Of a stretch of DNA of 64,000 nt, positions 20,684-28,833 are shown piece by piece (position 1 is the stretch's first letter; every line of letters begins with the position of its first letter). The translations under genes were made by a program, and so were the position numbers. Under the pieces are notes generated by a model, which did not search any database, was not told the DNA's origin, and worked only from the letters and a program-made list of their open reading frames with translations. Location of the stretch: assembly GCF_004349265.1 (NCBI RefSeq), contig NZ_SMFL01000002.1, positions 620,001 to 684,000 on the forward strand, in the 5' to 3' direction. Origin of the DNA: Dyadobacter psychrotolerans (GTDB lineage: Bacteria; Bacteroidota; Bacteroidia; Cytophagales; Spirosomataceae).

Positions 20684-21334
20684 ATGAGTACCGGAAAGGC
20701 AAGAATATTATTGGTTGACGATCATCAGATTGTTTTGGAAAGCCTTTCACTGCTGCTTACGTCATTTGATCAGATCGCTGTGGTTGGCAAGTTTACCGAT
20801 GGCAGGGCTGCCATGGAGTATTTCAAAGATAATGGCGCAGATCTGATCATCACTGACATGCGTATGCCAATTTTGAACGGAGTGGAAGTTTGTGTGGAAG
20901 CCCGGAAAATCGATCCGGCTGCAAAAATACTGATGCTCACAATGGTCGAAGACGCTAAACAAATAAGAGAAGCGATCAAAATTGGTGTGAATGGTTATGT
21001 TTTGAAGATGGCAGACGCGGATGAATTGTTTTTAGCTATCCGCACCATTATGGATGGAAGAAAATACTTTAGCAATGAAGTTATCATCGAGCTTGCGGTA
21101 GGGAAAGACATTGACCCCACAAGCAAACCAGGGACTTTCGCGAAGCTTACGCTGCGTGAACTGGAAATATTAAGGCTGGTAGGGCAGGAAATGTCGACGA
21201 ACGAAATTGCGGAAAAACTTTTTATTAGTGTACCTACGGTTGAGACACACCGGCGGAACCTGATGCAAAAGATTGGAGCAAAAAGCGTGGTTGGCCTGGT
21301 ACTTTTTGCAGTAAAACACGATCTGCTGGCTTAG
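20684..21334 (+). CDS. NarL/LuxR-type response regulator
   Basis: 216 residues. The receiver domain (1-125) has LLVDDHQ, the phospho-acceptor Asp in LIITDMRMP, the switch Thr in MLTM and Lys in YVLKMAD, all intact. The C-terminal LuxR-type helix-turn-helix (about 150-215) reads LTLRELEILRLVGQEMSTNEIAEKLFIS with the recognition helix VPTVETHRRNLMQKIG. A -7-like box TATTTTTTG lies about 100 bp upstream at 20582-20590. The stop overlaps by 4 bp the stop of the convergent propeller sensor at 21331-24273, the expected partner, whose kinase core however looks dead. Confidence 0.94.
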   Translation: MSTGKARILLVDDHQIVLESLSLLLTSFDQIAVVGKFTDGRAAMEYFKDNGADLIITDMRMPILNGVEVCVEARKIDPAAKILMLTMVEDAKQIREAIKIGVNGYVLKMADADELFLAIRTIMDGRKYFSNEVIIELAVGKDIDPTSKPGTFAKLTLRELEILRLVGQEMSTNEIAEKLFISVPTVETHRRNLMQKIGAKSVVGLVLFAVKHDLLA

Positions 21335-24273
21335 TTATTTAGGGGAATTTGTATTCTGACTTCATGATCTGCATTTACATTTAATTTCCCCTGCAGCTTT
21401 TCCAGATTGGCATTTAAAGCTTTATCCATTTGGCTCAAATCCACATTTTGCAGAAAAATCACCAGGGAGCTTTCCTGTATTTGGAAACTGATTTTGCATT
21501 GTGGGAAATCGCAGGCCTTTGTCAATTCAAGAAAAAGTTGTCTGTTAAAGTTAAGGATCTCATGCCTTCTTTCACCGGAAATGGAAATCAGTCTTTCCGA
21601 TGGCAAGGTGTCAAACCGGTAGATTATCCCGGAAGGCTTTAAATAAATCTGTGCGTTTTTCTGAATGTAATTCCACAAGCTTTCGGCATTGTCCTGATCC
21701 GAATCTGTCACCCAAATTACTTCACTGATTTTTTCGGAAATTCCTTTCGAGGCATCTACAATTTTTTGGATATAAGAATTTGCATCTTCTTTGCTTGATT
21801 GGGATAACGCAACCTGACCGAGTAATTTAAGACCAAAGAGTTCAGACCCGAGGCTGTCATTCATGTCCCTTGCTATTCGGCTTCGTTCTTTTTCCAGCGC
21901 TATTTTTTTGTTGGATTCCAGACTTTGCGCGTTCAACCGGATATCGAGATACCGGCTAACTGAAAATGTTACCAACGTGACGATGAAAATACAGAGCATC
22001 AAGATAAACCACCAGGTTTGCCAGAACGGCGGTTGAACTATGATCATTAAGTTTTTTACAGGTGACGCCCAGTTTCCTCCCAGGTCGGAGGCCTGAAGAA
22101 AAAACTCATATTTACCAGAGGGGAGTTGCGCATACCTTACCTGGTCTACCGTCCCGGAATAAATGGTATCTTCGTCATAACCTTTTAAAAAGTAGCGGTA
22201 ACGATTTAACCCTTCTCCGCGGTAGTCCGTTGCAGTGTATCTGATTGTGATCGTATTGCTGTTAAATGGCAAGGTAATCTGGGAAAGTTCGCCGACATAA
22301 GCAGAATCTTTTACACCCTGGTGATGATCATATTCTATTCCGGTCAACTGGACGCCAACGTGGTCAGTTCGGAGCGTCAGTAATTTTGGTTGGATCCGGT
22401 CCAGTCCTGTTGTGCTTCCAAAATACAGATCCCCTGATCTGGTAACAAGTGAAGATCTGGAGTTATACTCTCTCGGCGAAATCTCCTTTATAAACTCGAA
22501 ACGTTCGGAATGAGGGTTAAATCTTGATAAGCCACGGTTTGTGCTTAGCCATAAGTTCCCGTTCAGATCCGATAAAACAGAATAGATGTATTCATGATGA
22601 AGCCCGTCTGATACCCCGTAGGTTTTTTCAACTTTGTTATTCTTAATATTCCATTTAACGAGCCCGCGGTCCGTTGCAGCCCACATATATTTACTGTCCG
22701 TATAAGTGTGAAGAACATGAAAATCGGGTAGTAGCTTTTTTACAATTCTGAGCTCACCGTTAACAAGCTTGAAAACTTGAATTCCCCTATACCGGTTGGA
22801 AACATAAATCAACCCGGAGGTTTTGTCCTTAAACGATGCATATCCTCCCACCAGAGTCCGGTAAGAATGACTGATTATCTTCTTATTCTCAGTATTTAGC
22901 AGGATAAGCCCCTTGTCAGTAGATAGCAGCAGTACACCATTCTCAACATACAAAATGTTTGTAATCTCGCAGTTAAACGGCAGAGGAACTTTTTCAAGCC
23001 GGTCCTGAGCAGTTGAAAAAAAGGCGATACCACTTTCTGTGGAAACCCAGATACGATTGAGCGGGTCTTTGTAAACGTATCGTATTGAACTTCCAGGTAA
23101 TCCGTTGTTGGAAGAATATTGTTTTATCTGGCCTGTTTGCGGATTAAGCCGGTTCAGTCCTGCAAGTTCAGTTCCGATCCAGATAGTCGAATCTTTATCT
23201 TCGACAATGCCTCTGACAGAATAGCCGCTAAGGCTGAACTTTTTATTTTTACCAAAAGAGTAATACTTAAAAGCGGAGGGAACTGCGGTAATTATATCAA
23301 GCCCCTGGGGATCAGTATTTGCAAAAACATCATTGTTTTCATCAATGAAAAGCGTGCTTACTTCATTAAACCGAAGGCTGTTTGGAATATCATCTTCATG
23401 TTTAAGATGTTGTACGATCTTCCTTTTAACAGGATCGAAAATGACAATCCCGTTTCCTTCTGTCGCCAGCCAAAGATTGCTGTCACCATCCCTTGCAATG
23501 TCAAAGATTGTATTTTTGTTAAGTTCTAAACAGGAGGTGTAATTTTCGGTTTCAAGGGTCTGGTGATTAAACCTAATCAATTCATTACCTCTTCCAAGCC
23601 AGATATTGCCAGTTTTGTCGGTGGAAATACAGTTGAAAGTCGATGGGAGTCCGAATACATTTCCATCGCCGGCTGAAAAGTATCGGCTGACTTTCCCGGT
23701 TTTAAAAGCGTATCTGCTTAGTCCGTTTTTAACATCAAGAAACCAAAAATCGCCATTCGCCGCTTCTTTTACAAAATTGTTTATTTGAGATCTGTTGTAG
23801 GTAATTTGCCTGGTCAGTAATTTAACTTCATTGCCAATGATTTGGCTTAATCCCTGTTCTGTTAAAAGGAAAATGCTTTTCTTGTGATTACTGAAAACGT
23901 GGATGGATCTATTATCCGGTCCGTTTTTCAAAGCCGGTTTTACAAATGCATTTTTCTTTCTTATATATTGATATAAACCTTTGTGTGAACCAACCCAAAG
24001 GTTACCGGCGGTATCTTCGGCAATGCCCTGAACATTGGTCGATTGTCCGGAGGCGCCGGAAAGGTACACTTCAATATTTTTGCCATCAAAGCGGTTGATT
24101 CCATCCTGGCTACCAAGCCACATATATCCCCGCGAATCTTTTATAATATGGTAAGTGGAGCCTTGAGATAATCCGTTTTCTACGCCGACGTGTCTGAACC
24201 GGAATGATGTTTGCGGTAAGCAATCAGTCCATCTCAGCAGTAGAAAAAATATTGCCAGGTATCTCAGTTTCAT
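21331..24273 (-). CDS. Propeller/Y_Y_Y sensor with degenerate HisKA_3 kinase core (predicted pseudokinase)
   Basis: 980 residues: signal peptide 1-19; two seven-bladed propeller modules (about 25-640, repeats such as DSRGYMWLGSQDGINRFDG); Y_Y_Y domain about 660-745 (LPSGKYEFFLQASDLGGNW); membrane span about 755-778; kinase-like region 790-980. The HisKA_3 H box should read RIARDMHD; here it is RIARDMNDSLGSEL with Asn805 (codon AAT) for His. The following helix SEKISEVIWVTDSDQDN is conserved in style, but the HATPase N box, the DNGxG box and the GxGL box are not recognisable; the corresponding stretch is ELTKACDF, LQNVDLS and LNANLEKLQG. Signal sensing without autophosphorylation is inferred. 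The adjacent regulator is intact. Confidence 0.9.
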   Translation of the reverse strand: MKLRYLAIFFLLLRWTDCLPQTSFRFRHVGVENGLSQGSTYHIIKDSRGYMWLGSQDGINRFDGKNIEVYLSGASGQSTNVQGIAEDTAGNLWVGSHKGLYQYIRKKNAFVKPALKNGPDNRSIHVFSNHKKSIFLLTEQGLSQIIGNEVKLLTRQITYNRSQINNFVKEAANGDFWFLDVKNGLSRYAFKTGKVSRYFSAGDGNVFGLPSTFNCISTDKTGNIWLGRGNELIRFNHQTLETENYTSCLELNKNTIFDIARDGDSNLWLATEGNGIVIFDPVKRKIVQHLKHEDDIPNSLRFNEVSTLFIDENNDVFANTDPQGLDIITAVPSAFKYYSFGKNKKFSLSGYSVRGIVEDKDSTIWIGTELAGLNRLNPQTGQIKQYSSNNGLPGSSIRYVYKDPLNRIWVSTESGIAFFSTAQDRLEKVPLPFNCEITNILYVENGVLLLSTDKGLILLNTENKKIISHSYRTLVGGYASFKDKTSGLIYVSNRYRGIQVFKLVNGELRIVKKLLPDFHVLHTYTDSKYMWAATDRGLVKWNIKNNKVEKTYGVSDGLHHEYIYSVLSDLNGNLWLSTNRGLSRFNPHSERFEFIKEISPREYNSRSSLVTRSGDLYFGSTTGLDRIQPKLLTLRTDHVGVQLTGIEYDHHQGVKDSAYVGELSQITLPFNSNTITIRYTATDYRGEGLNRYRYFLKGYDEDTIYSGTVDQVRYAQLPSGKYEFFLQASDLGGNWASPVKNLMIIVQPPFWQTWWFILMLCIFIVTLVTFSVSRYLDIRLNAQSLESNKKIALEKERSRIARDMNDSLGSELFGLKLLGQVALSQSSKEDANSYIQKIVDASKGISEKISEVIWVTDSDQDNAESLWNYIQKNAQIYLKPSGIIYRFDTLPSERLISISGERRHEILNFNRQLFLELTKACDFPQCKISFQIQESSLVIFLQNVDLSQMDKALNANLEKLQGKLNVNADHEVRIQIPLNN

Positions 24274-24917
24274 GGCAGGACTGGCTTTAGGCTTTGTACA
24301 GTCAAATTCATAGGGTTGATATAAATATCCCTTTCTTACGGGGATGTTCCAAATAAAGAGGTGAAAATCATGGATATCCGTACGTATATATCATGGTTTT
24401 CCATGATAGAAGGGAATTTTATTATGCCGAAATTTGAATTATGAAAATCGAATAGGAATTGACGTTATACACACAGCTCTTCTTGTTCACATAGAAATTC
24501 AAACCCTCCTCTCATCCGCTCCCTTATTAGTGAACTTAATAAGGGAGTCGGGTAGAACTTCTCTCCAATACTTCGGCGCAGATTCTTCCAAAAACATGTG
24601 AACGTCTAAGGCTTCTTGACTGGATTTCAGCATGCCCTTTTTGGGTATCCACGAATGCTCTGTGTAATGCAACCTCACAAGTTTTGCGTCATCATTAAAG
24701 AAAAAGATTAACCTAGATTCATTATTTAAATTATTTTAAAAATTTAAGTCATTGTTAACCAGTTAATTGTCCTTCTGCGTATCTGTTTCGGACTAATACC
24801 ACTTCTCAATTAAGTTCTTTTAAGTTATTTTCGTCTATCGCGTTTTTGGTTTAATCCGTAATTTTCAGTTTTAGCCAGGAGCAGTTATCGGAAACTATTA
24901 TCTCTCTTAATCTACTG
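24274..24917. other. 644-bp intergenic region with hairpins and an orphan coding fragment
   Basis: Besides the fragment listed separately, this region holds a perfect 8-bp stem TATCATGG/CCATGATA with a four-T loop at 24389-24408, 115 bp upstream of the sensor start, and a 10-bp stem CTCCCTTATT/AATAAGGGAG at 24519-24547. The last 180 bp before the hydrolase gene are AT-rich and contain no gene; a promoter is expected there but no clean TAnnTTTG box was found. Confidence 0.6.
24499..24678 (-). pseudogene. Orphan coding fragment of unknown family
   Basis: On the minus strand a frame open from about 24734 to TGA at 24499-24501 has no ATG near its start; the first possible start is GTG at 24678, giving 59 residues. 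The peptide has protein-like composition (VRLHYTEHSWIPKKG..., then HMFLEESAPKYWREVL) with three Trp/Tyr-rich stretches that are unlikely in random AT-rich intergenic DNA. It may be the C-terminal remnant of a lost gene or a small gene with GTG start. Family not recognised. Confidence 0.35.
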
Positions 24918-27380
24918 ATGAAGAATTTTATTCTCGCAGCCAGCATATTTCTGCTGACTTTTACCAATTCTATTGCCCAGAATGTTCATTTTTTTAGTGA
25001 AGGCTTGGGAGTTGGTCCCGTTCACCAATATGGCAGGGAGGCTCTATACAAAGATCAGCTTGCGTATCTGCTTTACAGCGGAACCCTTGTAAGTCCGAAA
25101 GAAGGTTCTCAAATCAGTACTACACAAGCTGAATTAAAATGGAAACCGGTAAAGACTGACACGTCTCATCGTTTCCGAGGTGACTCGTTTTCAAATGGTT
25201 ATGTGTACCTGACTTATGATTCAAAAAAAGAGCAGGCTGCTGTTTTAAATGTTACAGGCAACGATATGGTCTTCGTAAACGGTGCGCCACGAGGAGGTGA
25301 CGTTTATCGTTATGGCTGGATGAACCTGCCACTTAAACTGAAAAAAGGAAAAAATGAGTTTTATGTTCGGGTTGCTCGTTTTGGCCGCTTTGGTGGAATT
25401 ACAGCAAAACTAACTTTTCCTGAAAAGCCTGTTTATCTAAGCACGGAAGATTTAACCGCGCCAAATGCTGTGGTAGGTCTAAAAAACGATTCGCTCTGGG
25501 TTGGAATTGTCATTGTAAATACTTCTGCAAAACCTCTAACTACTCTGACGGTAAAATCAGACGCTGCCGGCAAATCAATCACTACCACGGTTCCGGGAAT
25601 AGCAGCTTTTACGACAAGAAAGGTGAGTGTTTTAGTTAATGGAGGTTCCTCAGAAACGCCGAACAAATTTCCTGTTGTTATAAACCTGATGCAGAACGGA
25701 AAGAGCATTGATTCTAAATCAATCGAAATGGAAACGTACGAGGCTGGTAAACAATACAGCCGCACCTTCGTAAGTGATATCGATGGTAGTGTACAATACT
25801 ATGCAGTATCTCCTTACATAGGTCCAAAAACAAATACAGCACCAGCATTATTTTTCTCTGTCCACGGTGCGGAGGTGCAGGCGATTAGTCAGGCAAGAGC
25901 ATACAAACCAAAGGATTGGGGTGTTTTGGTGGCACCTACAAACCGGCGTCCGCGTGGATTTAACTGGGAAGATTGGGGAAGACTGGATGCTTTAGAGGTT
26001 TTAGATATAGCGAAAAAGACATTTTCTCCCGATCCTTCCAAGATCTACCTGACCGGGCATTCCATGGGAGGACACGGCACCTGGTTTCTTGGAGCGACTT
26101 ATCCTGACAAATGGGCTGCCATCGCTCCATCGGCCGGGTATCCGACGCTTTCATCTTATGGCTCCCATGATGGCGTAATTCCGGATAGTGCGGGATCAGC
26201 CGTTGAAGCGATCTTACTTCGGGCGAGCAACGCGAGCAATGTACTGGCGCTTACTCAAAATTACAAAGGTCTTGGCGTATACATCGCGCATGGAGATGCA
26301 GACAGGACTGTTTCTGTTGAATATGCCCGGCAAATGAAGAAAATCCTGGCCGGATTCCATCGCGATTTTAGTTATTACGAACACATCGGCGGGGAGCACT
26401 GGTATGGAGACATCAGTGTTGACTGGCCGCCAATTTTTAATTTTTTCAGCTGGCATTCCATAGCGAAAGATACGGCAACGAACCATATCGATTTTACTAC
26501 CGCGAATCCGGGTGTTTCTGGGAAATACAAATGGGCGACAATTCATCAGCAGATCTCGCCATTGAAATACAGTAAAATAATAGTCGATTTAAATAAAACA
26601 AAGAACGTAATAACCGGAACAACGGAAAACGTTGCGACATTATCTTTAAATCTGGCAGCGATTAAAAAAGGAACAAGCTTAAAGGTTGTGCTGGATAGTT
26701 TACCGGCGATTAGCTACGAAGTAAAAGGCGATAGCGAAACGATCATTCTCAGAAAATCAAACCAGTGGGCTTTATCCGGTTCTTTGTCGGAACAGGAAAA
26801 GAATACTGCACGCAGTGGAACGTTCAAAGAGCCGTTCAAAAACCGGATGGTATTTGTTTATGCAACGGCTGGGACCCCGCAGGAAAATACCTGGGCTTTT
26901 GAGAAAGCCCGTTACGATGCGGAAACGTGGTACTACCGAGGAAACGGAGCAGTGGAGCTGGTTGCAGACAAAGATTTCAATCCGTCGGCCTTTAAGGATA
27001 GGGGAGTTGTCATTTATGGTAATTCTTCCAACAACCTCGCCTGGGGAAAACTTTTGGCAAATTGCCCGGTTCAGATTTCAACTGGAAAGATTACCGTCGG
27101 AACAAGGCAATTCAACGGGGACGATTTATCTGCCTACTTTATCTGGCCGCGCCAGGATAGCAAAACGGCATCAGTTGCAGTAATCAGCGGAACAGGTAAA
27201 AAAGGGATGCAGGCAGCGAATGCAAATCAGTATTTTGCCGGGGGCAGCGGTTTTCCGGATCTGATGATTTTTTCTTCTGATATGCTCAACAGCGGATTTA
27301 AAGGTGTAAAAATGGCCGGGTTCTTTGGAAACGACTGGTCAGTTGAAAAGGGGGAGTTTGAATATAGTTCAGACAAGTAA
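24918..27380 (+). CDS. Secreted alpha/beta hydrolase (prolyl-oligopeptidase/esterase-like)
   Basis: 820 residues. Signal peptide 1-20 (ILAASIFLLTFTNSIAQ). An N-terminal beta-rich region (about 60-280) precedes an alpha/beta hydrolase domain (about 290-540). The nucleophile elbow is YLTGHSMGGHGTWFLGATYP (GHSMGG), the acid is in IAHGDADRTVSVEYA, and the catalytic His is in EHIGGEHWYGD. A further C-terminal region of about 280 residues is beta-rich and unassigned. The pattern fits secreted S9-like peptidases or polyester/feruloyl-type esterases of Bacteroidota. Exported to the periplasm or surface; substrate unknown. It stands alone, followed by a short tandem repeat and a terminator. Confidence 0.8.
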   Translation: MKNFILAASIFLLTFTNSIAQNVHFFSEGLGVGPVHQYGREALYKDQLAYLLYSGTLVSPKEGSQISTTQAELKWKPVKTDTSHRFRGDSFSNGYVYLTYDSKKEQAAVLNVTGNDMVFVNGAPRGGDVYRYGWMNLPLKLKKGKNEFYVRVARFGRFGGITAKLTFPEKPVYLSTEDLTAPNAVVGLKNDSLWVGIVIVNTSAKPLTTLTVKSDAAGKSITTTVPGIAAFTTRKVSVLVNGGSSETPNKFPVVINLMQNGKSIDSKSIEMETYEAGKQYSRTFVSDIDGSVQYYAVSPYIGPKTNTAPALFFSVHGAEVQAISQARAYKPKDWGVLVAPTNRRPRGFNWEDWGRLDALEVLDIAKKTFSPDPSKIYLTGHSMGGHGTWFLGATYPDKWAAIAPSAGYPTLSSYGSHDGVIPDSAGSAVEAILLRASNASNVLALTQNYKGLGVYIAHGDADRTVSVEYARQMKKILAGFHRDFSYYEHIGGEHWYGDISVDWPPIFNFFSWHSIAKDTATNHIDFTTANPGVSGKYKWATIHQQISPLKYSKIIVDLNKTKNVITGTTENVATLSLNLAAIKKGTSLKVVLDSLPAISYEVKGDSETIILRKSNQWALSGSLSEQEKNTARSGTFKEPFKNRMVFVYATAGTPQENTWAFEKARYDAETWYYRGNGAVELVADKDFNPSAFKDRGVVIYGNSSNNLAWGKLLANCPVQISTGKITVGTRQFNGDDLSAYFIWPRQDSKTASVAVISGTGKKGMQAANANQYFAGGSGFPDLMIFSSDMLNSGFKGVKMAGFFGNDWSVEKGEFEYSSDK

Positions 27381-27391
27381 CTGGTCTGAAC
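27367..27391 (+). promoter_or_regulatory. Hairpin across the hydrolase stop codon
   Basis: Perfect 8-bp stem GTTCAGAC/GTCTGAAC with a 9-base loop that contains the TAA stop of the hydrolase gene. The right arm is also the first unit of the tandem repeat that follows. Confidence 0.5.
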
Positions 27392-27482
27392 GACAAAGTC
27401 GGGCTGAACGGTTAATTCCGGCTGAACGCAGAATCGAGCTGAACGGTTCATTGTAATCTGAACGGCGAAGTCGGGCTGAACG
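27386..27482. repeat. 18-bp tandem repeat, six units, core CTGAACG
   Basis: The heptamer CTGAACG starts at 27386, 27404, 27422, 27439, 27458 and 27476, that is every 17-19 bp. The fuller unit is close to GTCGGGCTGAACG plus about five variable bases; units 1-2 and 5-6 are nearly identical (AAGTCGGGCTGAACG). It lies just after the hydrolase stop. There are no unique spacers of CRISPR length. Confidence 0.8.
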
Positions 27483-27549
27483 CGGAGTAATCTAGCCCAA
27501 AATTTCAGCTAAACCTTTTCGTTCAGGCCAGCTGCACCGTGCAGCCCAA

Positions 27550-27581
27550 AAAAACGCGTCAGAGAATTCTGGCGCGTTTTT
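27550..27581. terminator. Bidirectional rho-independent terminator
   Basis: Stem AAAAACGCG/CGCGTTTTT with an inner CAGA/TCTG stem; T run on the + strand and, by symmetry, on the minus strand. It lies between the hydrolase (+) and the dehydrogenase (-) genes, which converge. A second small hairpin GCTGCA/TGCAGC lies just upstream at about 27531-27545. Confidence 0.85.
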
Positions 27582-27610
27582 GCATTATTTGGTCTTTAGT
27601 TTTTTATTTT

Positions 27611-28429
27611 TCAACCGTTATCCGCGAATTCTGGATAAAGGGTCATACCTCCGTCGATGTACAAGGTTTCTCCGTTAACATAATCAGAATCATCACTTGC
27701 AAGCCAGGCTACCGCCTTTGCAACATCCTGGGGAGTTCCAATTCGCTTGTAAGGAATAAGTTGTAACAGACTTTTATATTTTTCAGGATCAGACCACACG
27801 TCTTTGTTAATCGTGGTCTTAATCGCTCCCGGGCTAACAGAATTAACTCTGATTTTATACGGGGCAAGCTCCTGGGAAATGGATTTCATGAACATCATAA
27901 TACCACCTTTCGAAGCGGCATAGTTCACGTGACCAGCCCAGGGAATAATGTCGTGAACAGAGCTCATCAGAATAATTTTTCCGACGGAAAGCTCACTGTG
28001 ATCCGGTTCAGACTTTCGCTTTTCCTGCGCAACGAACTGTCTTGATGCTTCACGGCAGCACAAAAACTGTCCGGTTAAATTAACATCAATGACCTTTTGC
28101 CACTGCGCCAGTGTCATATCTAAAAACGAAGAATCCTGCTGTAAACCAGCATTACTTACTAAAATATCTAACCGGCCAAACTCATTAACAGTTTTGTTAA
28201 ACATGGCCTTCACCTCTTCCTCATGGCTGACGTCGGCTTTTACCAAAATAGCTATACCTCCGTTTTTTTCAATTTCGTCAACTGTTTTCTGGCCTTCTTC
28301 CAAATTCGAAGAATAGTTTACTACCACCTTTGCTCCAAGAGATGCCAGATGAATGGCACAGGCCTTACCAATTCCGGAACTTGAACCTGTAACAATGGCA
28401 ACCTGGTCTTTCAATTTCAACTCCGTCAT
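27611..28429 (-). CDS. Short-chain dehydrogenase/reductase (glucose 1-dehydrogenase-like)
   Basis: 272 residues from the ATG at 28429; an in-frame ATG at 28465 lies inside the upstream gene and is less likely. Classical SDR: cofactor loop VTGSSSGIGKA (residues about 10-20), NAG motif in LVSNAGLQQD, catalytic Ser in ILMSSVHDIIPWAGHVNYAASKGG with Tyr and Lys (YAASK), and the C-terminal VNGETLYIDGGMTLYP typical of glucose 1-dehydrogenase-like enzymes. It oxidises or reduces a small alcohol/ketone with NAD(P). The start overlaps the stop of the 71-residue gene by 4 bp (ATGA), so the two are coupled. Confidence 0.9.
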   Translation of the reverse strand: MTELKLKDQVAIVTGSSSGIGKACAIHLASLGAKVVVNYSSNLEEGQKTVDEIEKNGGIAILVKADVSHEEEVKAMFNKTVNEFGRLDILVSNAGLQQDSSFLDMTLAQWQKVIDVNLTGQFLCCREASRQFVAQEKRKSEPDHSELSVGKIILMSSVHDIIPWAGHVNYAASKGGIMMFMKSISQELAPYKIRVNSVSPGAIKTTINKDVWSDPEKYKSLLQLIPYKRIGTPQDVAKAVAWLASDDSDYVNGETLYIDGGMTLYPEFADNG

Positions 28430-28641
28430 ATCATTTCTGTTTCGATGGACTTTAATTTTTTCCAAACATTTCTGTTGACATTTTTAACAGCCCAGTTTTT
28501 GGCGATCAAAATGGCTTTTGCAACAGCCTCACGTGGTGAAATTTTGTTTGTCCTTAAAAGCTCCTGAGCAATGGTAACTGCTTTTTCGCGGGTTGTCGGC
28601 GACAAATACATTAGTTCTGGTAATGCCATTCTTGCGTCCAT
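28426..28641 (-). CDS. Small conserved-looking protein of unknown function, coupled to the SDR gene
   Basis: 71 residues, basic and mostly helical: MDARMALPELMYLSPTTR at the front, then REAVAKAILIAKNWAVKN. No transmembrane segment and no Cys. Family not recognised. Its stop overlaps the SDR start (ATGA), and its coding potential is supported by that coupling and by ordinary codon use. It may be an accessory or stress-related small protein; nothing more can be said. Confidence 0.65.
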   Translation of the reverse strand: MDARMALPELMYLSPTTREKAVTIAQELLRTNKISPREAVAKAILIAKNWAVKNVNRNVWKKLKSIETEMI

Positions 28642-28780
28642 AAATTTTTTGTATTTAGTTTTGAGTCTCTGAATGATTGACAGTTGTATTTAGAGTTATA
28701 AAAACTTGGTGCCAGTAAACCTTGGGTACTTATGTTGCCGGTGATGCACAAATTCTACCCACTTTAAGAGTTTAACGTTA

Positions 28781-28819
28781 AAAAAAATCCCCATCCGAAA
28801 TTCAGAAGGGGATTTTTTT
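28781..28819. terminator. Terminator after dnaK
   Basis: 12-bp stem AAAAAAATCCCC/GGGGATTTTTTT with a 15-base loop, 15 bp beyond the dnaK stop. Symmetrical A and T runs allow action in both directions, but the minus-strand use (dnaK) is the evident one. Confidence 0.9.
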
Positions 28820-28833
28820 ATGAATGGATTCCC

